Positions 13,393 to 16,298 of a stretch of DNA of 16,298 nt are shown piece by piece. Under the pieces are notes generated by a model. The model saw nothing but the letters and a program-made list of their open reading frames with translations. It was not told the DNA's origin and did not search any database. The number at the start of each line of letters is the position of its first letter. The stretch's first letter is position 1. Source of the DNA: Sphaerochaetaceae bacterium (lineage in GTDB: Bacteria > Spirochaetota > Spirochaetia > Sphaerochaetales > Sphaerochaetaceae); the NCBI GenBank assembly GCA_016302165.1, contig JAEDOD010000033.1, positions 1 to 16,298 on the forward strand, written 5' to 3'. The translations under genes were made by a program, and so were the position numbers.

Positions 13393-13887
13393 ATGAAAGA
13401 GACCTTCGGAGAAAGATTCCAGAGATTGAGAAAGGAACGGGGTCTGACACAGGATGCAATAAGCGAAATGGTGAACGTATCAAGCCAGGCAGTTTCAAAG
13501 TGGGAGAATGATATCAATATGCCAGACATATCAATTCTCTTGAGACTGTCAGAGATTCTGGGCACCACCACCGACTATCTTCTCGGAAAGGAAGAGAACA
13601 CTGTAACCTTGGTCACAAGGCCTGAAGAGAAGAAAGACTTCTCAAAAATGATGCTAAAGGTAAAGGTCAGCACCCTCAAAGGAGACAAGGTCAATGTGCA
13701 GCTACCCCTGGTTCTCATCAAGACCATGATGGAGAAAGGCATGGAGATGCCTGAAATCTCTGGAAAGATGGACCTGAAGCAGTTTGACTGGAAAATGATC
13801 ATGGACCTGGTGGAGCAGGGAGTAATTGGAGAAATCGTCAGCGTAGACACAGCAGAAGGCGATAAGGTCTCCATAATAGTCGAATGA
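13393..13887 (+). CDS. XRE-family transcriptional regulator with a C-terminal 'LPL' module
   Basis: The product has 164 residues. Residues 6-66 form a standard XRE helix-turn-helix ('LRKERGLTQ', 'VSSQAVSKWEND', 'LSEILGTTTDYLLG'), so it should bind DNA as a dimer. Residues about 86-164 have a beta-strand, 'GDKVNVQLPL', a helical stretch and a closing strand 'GEIVSVDTAEGDKVSIIVE'. This layout recalls the C-terminal part of proteins annotated as SHOCT-like, of unknown function. The start is ATG at 13393 with AAGGAG about 7 bases upstream. It overlaps the next gene by four bases (ATGA), so the two are translationally coupled. It is divergent from nagB across 204 bases and may regulate itself or nagB; neither is shown. 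HTH assignment is secure, the C-terminal one moderate. Confidence 0.92.
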   Translation: MKETFGERFQRLRKERGLTQDAISEMVNVSSQAVSKWENDINMPDISILLRLSEILGTTTDYLLGKEENTVTLVTRPEEKKDFSKMMLKVKVSTLKGDKVNVQLPLVLIKTMMEKGMEMPEISGKMDLKQFDWKMIMDLVEQGVIGEIVSVDTAEGDKVSIIVE

Positions 13888-14123
13888 GGATATTGATTGA
13901 AGTAAAGAATAAGGGGCCCCGCTTCTCCATCCGTCTTCCCCTGCGACTTCTGAAATATGAGACGCTCTGGAGAAAAATGGCTGAAAAGAATGACTCTTTT
14001 CCCATTGTCATTCCTTCCGGCCCCCTGATCTACAGGACAGTGAAGGACTATATAAAGGAAAACGGCCACCTTACCCTGTTGGATCTGGACACAGCAGAGT
14101 GCCGGATCCTCATCATCCTTTAA
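13884..14123 (+). CDS. Small protein resembling the C-terminal module of the upstream XRE regulator
   Basis: The product has 79 residues and no helix-turn-helix, signal peptide or membrane segment. It starts with ATG overlapping the upstream TGA (ATGA), with no strong ribosome site of its own, so translation depends on the XRE gene. Its pattern follows residues 86-164 of that regulator: a strand, then 'FSIRLPLRLLK' against 'VNVQLPLVLIK', then a helix, and 'LTLLDLDTAECRILIIL' against 'EIVSVDTAEGDKVSIIV'. It therefore looks like a diverged, free-standing copy of the module. A partner or antagonist of the regulator is the natural inference; no function is known. Its stop lies inside the end of the convergent PAP2 gene (11-base overlap). 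Confidence 0.75.
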   Translation: MRILIEVKNKGPRFSIRLPLRLLKYETLWRKMAEKNDSFPIVIPSGPLIYRTVKDYIKENGHLTLLDLDTAECRILIIL

Positions 14124-14778
14124 TCTTCTCTGAAAAGAGAAGTGAGAAATACTGGAACCAGAGAAGGAGAACTTCTCCCCATAAGACTCCACCAATGATA
14201 TCTGTAGGCCAATGGACTCCAGAAAAGAGCCTTCCTGCCACTACAGCCAGGAGAAGAAGGGCAAGGAGAAGAGAGAGTGTCACTCTTCCTCCTTTACTCT
14301 TTATCCTTCCACACTCCATGATTGCGGAGCCCAGTATAGTGATGGAGAGAAGAGTATGGGTGGAAGGAAAGCTGGATGCGGCAACACTCTCACCTTCCAT
14401 AATGATAGGCCTCAGATTCACCACATACACCTTATCAAAGAAGATATAGACAGCTGCCATCAGCACATACAGCAGCGCCATGGCATAAAGGTCAGGATCC
14501 ACCTTTTTCAGGCTTTTCCTTGTACTCAGCTCATAGAGCCCAAGAAAAGCGAAGAAAATGACAGGAAGAAGTGCCACCAAGCCAAGGACTTGAGTAAGGC
14601 TGAAAAGAGTGGCATTAAATGAAAACTTCTCAATGAAGGGCATATTTACAGAATAGAAGCCTACAGCGCTTCCTGTATTTGCCACATAGCCCACATCAAC
14701 TGTCTTCACCAGAATGGTGAACACTACAGCAAGAATCGTCATGGCTGACGAACTCAGCATCTTATTTCTCTTCATCAT
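14113..14778 (-). CDS. PAP2-family membrane phosphatase
   Basis: The product has 221 residues from the ATG at 14778 (GGGAGG just upstream, and a second ATG follows directly); a TTG at 14802 would add 8 residues and is less likely. The three-part phosphatase signature is present: K-x6-RP (Lys116 to Arg-Pro 123-124), PSTH at 138-141 (usual form PSGH), and R-x5-H-x3-D (Arg183, His189, Asp193). About six hydrophobic segments place it in the membrane. Family members dephosphorylate lipid phosphates such as undecaprenyl pyrophosphate or phosphatidic acid. It overlaps the end of the upstream TIGR04076 gene by 17 bases, so the two form one unit. Its 3' end overlaps the convergent small gene. The substrate is not predictable from sequence. 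Confidence 0.92.
   Translation of the reverse strand: MMKRNKMLSSSAMTILAVVFTILVKTVDVGYVANTGSAVGFYSVNMPFIEKFSFNATLFSLTQVLGLVALLPVIFFAFLGLYELSTRKSLKKVDPDLYAMALLYVLMAAVYIFFDKVYVVNLRPIIMEGESVAASSFPSTHTLLSITILGSAIMECGRIKSKGGRVTLSLLLALLLLAVVAGRLFSGVHWPTDIIGGVLWGEVLLLWFQYFSLLFSEKIKG
14125..14142. terminator. Stem-loop at the convergent gene ends
   Basis: CTTCTCT-GAAA-AGAGAAG is a perfect 7-bp stem with a GNRA-type loop, one base after the plus-strand stop and inside the last codons of the PAP2 gene. No T run follows on either strand, so it is a weak terminator at best. Confidence 0.3.
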
Positions 14779-15085
14779 CTTCCTCCCTTTCCACCACTTC
14801 AAGGAGAAAGCTTACAGGCCTAAAGCCATCGTTGCAGCTGACCAGGGCAGAGCGGGGATTCTTCATCCAGTCGCCGTATAGTCTTTCCGCTCCATGGGCA
14901 AGAGAAAAGACGAAGGGAGATAGATTACTCCATGCGCTGGGGCAGAAACCTTCAGGCATCTCGCCATCCAGGCTTATCCACTCCTCTCCCTCCTTCACTT
15001 CACAGGCAAGGTCAAGATTCTTCTGATACTTTATGGCCAGGTCCCTGTGATAGGTCTTTCTGACAGCTTTTATCCTTACTTTCAA
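14762..15085 (-). CDS. TIGR04076 family protein
   Basis: The product has 107 residues from TTG at 15085, preceded by GGAG at a proper distance. With this start the protein begins with the family-typical 'KVRIKAVRKTYHRDLA'. A GTG at 15193 would add 36 residues, but it lies inside the terminator of the SDR gene and the added sequence is not conserved. Conserved features are Cys28 ('ACEV'), 'MPEGFCPSAW' with Cys48, and 'SCNDGFRPVSF' with Cys84. The family is small, cysteine-containing and of unknown function, common in anaerobes. It is cytoplasmic and overlaps the PAP2 gene by 17 bases, indicating a two-gene unit. I see no clear promoter in the 113 bases after the SDR gene. Confidence 0.85.
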   Translation of the reverse strand: MKVRIKAVRKTYHRDLAIKYQKNLDLACEVKEGEEWISLDGEMPEGFCPSAWSNLSPFVFSLAHGAERLYGDWMKNPRSALVSCNDGFRPVSFLLEVVEREEDDEEK

Positions 15086-15166
15086 TTCTTTCTCCAGAGA
15101 GAATGGTAATCCATCCTTTCCTCTTTTTCCACTCCTGGAGAAGAAAGGGAAAAGACCGCTCTGCCC

Positions 15167-15191
15167 AAAGGAAAGGGGCTCACCGAGCCCC
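15167..15191 (-). terminator. Intrinsic terminator of the SDR gene
   Basis: Eight bases after the SDR stop the minus strand reads GGGGCT-CGGTG-AGCCCC followed by TTTCCTTT. The 6-bp GC stem and T-rich tail make a plausible Rho-independent terminator, which also argues against the GTG start at 15193 for the next gene. Confidence 0.75.
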
Positions 15192-15198
15192 ACATTCC

Positions 15199-15945
15199 TT
15201 ATGTCCTAGACATTCCGTCTACGCTTAGGATGACTCCCGAAATGTAGGAAGCATCATCAGAAGCCAGGAAGAGGAAGGCATTTGCAATATCCTCAGGCTG
15301 ACCAAGTCTTCTGAGAGGAACTTTGGCGATAAGAGGATCGATAAGATTCTTTGGAACAGACTTCATCATATCTGTCTCTGTGATGCCAGGAGCAACTGCG
15401 TTGACTCTGATTCCCTTTGGTCCAAGCTCTCTGGCAAGAGAGATTGTAAAGCCATTTACAGCAAACTTCGATGTGGGATATGCAATTCCTGAGGGCTGGC
15501 CGGAAATGCTGACCATTGAGGATGTGGAAAGGATTACTCCACTGCCCTGCTCCACCATAATGTCTGCAACAGCCCTGGATGCGTTGAAAACACCCTTTAC
15601 ATTCAGATTCATAAGCTTATCAAACAGTTCTTCTGTGTAGGAAAGGAATGGAGTGCTGTCGCTGGCCCCAGCGTTATTCACAAGAATATCGATCTTTCCA
15701 TATTCTTCCTTGACCTTATTGAAGGCTTCCTGTAATGAAGACAGGGAAGAGAGGTCCGGAGCTATTCCTCCAATTCTTCCCTCAGGGAAAAGGTCTCTAA
15801 GCTTCTCTGCCCCCTTGGCAGCTGATGCCTCGCTGCTGGCTGTAATCACGACAGCGGCTCCCTCTTCAAGAAATCTCTTTGCTGTAGCAAAGCCTATGCC
15901 ACGGCTTCCGCCGGTAATTATTGCAACTTTACCATTGAGTTTCAT
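15199..15945 (-). CDS. SDR-family NAD(P)-dependent oxidoreductase (FabG/KduD-like)
   Basis: The product has 248 residues, the length of classical short-chain dehydrogenases. The cofactor motif 'TGGSRGIG' (11-18), 'NNAG' (90-93), Asn115, Ser about 142, and the catalytic Tyr156-x3-Lys160 are all present, followed by 'GIRVNAVAPG' and a C-terminal 'ISGVILSVDGM'. It should reduce or oxidise a keto/hydroxy substrate in the cytoplasm. The start is ATG at 15945 with GGAG 9-12 bases upstream. It is a single-gene unit between its own promoter and terminator. There are no fatty-acid genes nearby, so FabG proper is not favoured; a sugar-acid or polyol dehydrogenase is possible. The substrate cannot be assigned. 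Confidence 0.92.
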   Translation of the reverse strand: MKLNGKVAIITGGSRGIGFATAKRFLEEGAAVVITASSEASAAKGAEKLRDLFPEGRIGGIAPDLSSLSSLQEAFNKVKEEYGKIDILVNNAGASDSTPFLSYTEELFDKLMNLNVKGVFNASRAVADIMVEQGSGVILSTSSMVSISGQPSGIAYPTSKFAVNGFTISLARELGPKGIRVNAVAPGITETDMMKSVPKNLIDPLIAKVPLRRLGQPEDIANAFLFLASDDASYISGVILSVDGMSRT

Positions 15946-15962
15946 ATCTATTTTCTCCTATG

Positions 15963-16054
15963 TACTAAATATAGCATTGGAGAAGAGAATGTTTACTAAA
16001 ATACTATTTTCTTTATATCAAAAGATTTTATTTGTCTATAAATATAGTTTAGTA
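15963..16054 (-). promoter_or_regulatory. SDR promoter region with three TACTAAA boxes
   Basis: An extended -10, TGC-TATATT (15976-15968, minus strand), lies 22 bases before the ATG; the -35 is weak. TACTAAA occurs at 15963-15969 (over the -10), 15994-16000 (at the -35) and inverted at 16048-16054. The positions suit an operator, but AT-rich DNA makes chance copies likely. Confidence 0.35.
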
Positions 16055-16056
16055 AT

Positions 16057-16107
16057 CATAGGGTGACGTTGTACAATGTGTATGTTTTTGATAGCCATAG
16101 GTTGACG
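16057..16107. repeat. Near-identical 12-bp direct repeat, CATAGG(G/T)TGACG
   Basis: CATAGGGTGACG (16057-16068) and CATAGGTTGACG (16096-16107) match at 11 of 12 positions, 39 bp apart, just left of the transposase fragment. They may mark an old insertion-element end or be chance. Confidence 0.4.
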
Positions 16108-16139
16108 ACTCCCCATAGCTTCCATTCCAATGCTGCTTC

Positions 16140-16298
16140 ATGGAGGAGGACGCAATCTTCTTCATGGTCTTCACTGAGAAGATACACACCAACAGGAAGA
16201 CATTCTTTGGACACATGAAAAGGGAAATGTACTATGGAAGGAGATTCGCTACAAGGAAGGAACTGTATGAAGCTATTGATATGTATATCAAGTTTTAT
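16140..16298 (+). pseudogene. IS3-family transposase, C-terminal fragment
   Basis: Frame 16140-16298 reads 'TFFGHMKREMYYG' and then 'TRKELYEAIDMYIKFY', the typical end of the DDE integrase-like domain (OrfB) of IS3-family transposases. The window ends before its stop. Upstream in this frame a TAG occurs at 16116-16118, and the conserved parts of the domain are missing. The catalytic Glu expected just before 'FFG' (as in 'x-E-x-FF') is Lys at 16197-16199. It therefore looks like a decayed remnant, although the part beyond the window is unseen and a frameshifted copy cannot be excluded. Confidence 0.7.

Noticed and set aside
13575..14195. Minus-strand open frame of 206 residues opposite the XRE pair
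   Set aside because: Both plus-strand genes have family patterns and an ATGA junction; the antisense frame has none.
15199..15945. Naming the SDR gene as fructuronate reductase partner of uxuA
   Set aside because: Some bacteria use an SDR for this step, but the gene is 10 kb from uxuA in its own unit and sequence motifs do not decide the substrate.
15653..16066. Plus-strand open frame of 137 residues over the SDR start
   Set aside because: It runs antisense to the SDR cofactor-binding domain and through its promoter region.
16064..16298. Minus-strand frame open from 16064 to the window edge
   Set aside because: It is open for over 70 codons but opposite a recognisable IS3 transposase end, with no start or ribosome site seen in the window; treated as a shadow.

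Overview
The window looks like a bacterial chromosome segment of moderate GC content, densely packed with genes. Most genes lie on the minus strand in short operons; only three intact genes are on the plus strand. Two lipoproteins with a short lipobox, hexuronate and amino-sugar catabolism, a cation-coupled sugar symporter and a choloylglycine hydrolase suggest a host- or gut-associated saccharolytic anaerobe. My best guess is a Spirochaetota member close to Sphaerochaetaceae, with Bacillota as the main alternative. This placement is an inference from gene content and style, not from a marker gene.

Left region (about 60-3900, minus strand): an operon of yaaA, a DUF1232 membrane protein, a large protein whose C-terminus resembles the tandem winged-helix DUF3320 module, and a lipoprotein that also carries a C-terminal membrane helix. 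Genes overlap or nearly touch. The last three members have no assigned function, so this is the least explained block in the window.

Central-left region (about 3957-9261, minus strand): a carbohydrate locus in the order GH13 alpha-glucosidase, GPH-type symporter, PIG-L deacetylase, small Lar-like zinc-ribbon protein, then uxuA. The first four are closely spaced. uxuA sits behind a 73-base gap with its own candidate promoter and a perfect 14-bp palindrome, and it ends in a strong intrinsic terminator. The group suggests import and breakdown of an alpha-linked, possibly N-acetylated or uronate-containing oligosaccharide.

Central-right region (about 9414-13188): a divergent plus-strand choloylglycine hydrolase (bile salt hydrolase/penicillin V acylase family), then a convergent minus-strand lipoprotein with a Cthe_2159-like beta-helix. 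A bidirectional terminator separates the two. Upstream of the lipoprotein lies nagB with its own UUCG-loop terminator.

Right region (about 13393-16298): a plus-strand XRE regulator carrying a C-terminal 'LPL' module, followed with a 4-base overlap by a small protein that looks like a free copy of that module. Convergent to these are a PAP2 phosphatase and a TIGR04076 protein. Next comes an SDR oxidoreductase with its own terminator and promoter, and at the right edge a fragment of an IS3-family transposase. No gene-free stretch exceeds 300 bases. No tRNA, rRNA or CRISPR array was seen.
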